Source: Methanosarcina sp. MTP4 (lineage in GTDB: Archaea; Halobacteriota; Methanosarcinia; Methanosarcinales; Methanosarcinaceae). From it: a stretch of DNA of 64,000 nucleotides. The DNA is taken from assembly GCF_000970045.1 (NCBI RefSeq), contig NZ_CP009505.1, forward strand, positions 2,480,001 to 2,544,000, written 5' to 3'. Under the pieces are notes generated by a model. The model was given only the letters and a program-made list of their open reading frames with translations, did not search any database and had not been told where the DNA came from. The translations under genes were made by a program, and so were the position numbers. This document shows positions 63,804 to 64,000 of the stretch, in pieces; within the stretch, counting starts at the first letter, position 1, and each line of letters begins with the position of its first letter.

Positions 63804-64000
63804 ATGGAAATAGAAGAACACCACGCCGCATGGAGGCGTTTTTGCCGGCCATCGGTCTACGAAGAAGTACAGTCTACCCAGGAAGAAGAATGTGTGATTT
63901 CGAGTTTTATTGACACTACGGACTCCGCGCACCCCATCACTGCTTTTGTTTTGAATGCCAGTGACGAACAGCTTGAAGCCTTCGGCTACCTTAACCAGTG
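63804..64000 (+). CDS. Start of an unrecognised gene, cut by the window edge
   Basis: ATG at 63804 preceded by ggagg at about 63790. Sixty-five codons (beginning MEIEEHHAAWRRF) run open to the end of the window with coding-like composition. No family recognised from this part. It is divergent from the winged-helix regulator, and the AT-rich stretch before it (63720-63790) probably holds the promoter. Confidence 0.7.
   Translation, partial: MEIEEHHAAWRRFCRPSVYEEVQSTQEEECVISSFIDTTDSAHPITAFVLNASDEQLEAFGYLNQ

Overview
The window comes from a methanogenic archaeon of the genus Methanosarcina or a very close relative. The evidence is a dimethylamine methyltransferase gene with an in-frame amber codon (pyrrolysine), several corrinoid proteins and MtaA-type methylcobamide:CoM methyltransferases, a methanopterin-pathway kinase (MptE), an XPB-Bax1 repair pair, a Methanosarcina-type S-layer protein, PAS/GAF-only sensor proteins, and long AT-rich intergenic regions.

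Layout. 0.2-4.3 kb: ileS and mptE, with a 14-copy 13-bp repeat in front of ileS. 4.8-8.2 kb: a large HD-phosphohydrolase/STAND-NTPase/TPR protein that looks like a defence or signalling NLR-like protein. 9.3-16.7 kb: a solitary MtaA-family methyltransferase, a GNAT acetyltransferase, an AAA ATPase with DUF4143 and a metallophosphoesterase, separated by repeat-rich noncoding DNA. 17.2-20.9 kb: a dimethylamine operon read leftward (corrinoid protein MtbC, Pyl-containing MtbB, permease). 21.4-24.8 kb: a CinA/NMNAT-like fusion and an AbiE-like nucleotidyltransferase plus HTH pair. 24.9-27.2 kb: a degraded region with stacked perfect hairpins and gene fragments around a CPBP protease. 27.2-41.8 kb: mostly housekeeping genes (radical SAM, Gdx exporter, Clp-fold protease, DUF234 ATPase, Bax1/XPB, phosphatases, lipoprotein, nitroreductase, MIP18-like protein) with one IS1634-like element.

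42-59.5 kb holds the most interesting content: three paralogous methyltransferase loci built from a small corrinoid protein, a 364-366-residue UroD-fold methyltransferase-like protein and an MtaA-type methylcobamide:CoM methyltransferase. Only the rightmost locus (56.8-59.5 kb) keeps all three as one operon. The left locus lacks the UroD-fold partner and carries an IS1634-like element just downstream. The middle locus lacks the MtaA-like gene. Both are followed by a MIP18/DUF59 gene. The substrate is not identifiable from sequence. PAS/GAF proteins without an output domain sit beside the left and right loci, and a cysteine-rich winged-helix regulator lies near the right one.

The noncoding DNA contains a MITE-like family (three copies of about 160 bp with TATAGTC/GACTATA ends), REP-like hairpin repeats, many unrelated 12-18-bp tandem repeats, a relic of the lipoprotein gene, and a clean 275-bp tandem duplication of a glycine-rich membrane protein gene that captured the end of the neighbouring S-layer gene. 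No rRNA, tRNA or CRISPR array was seen.
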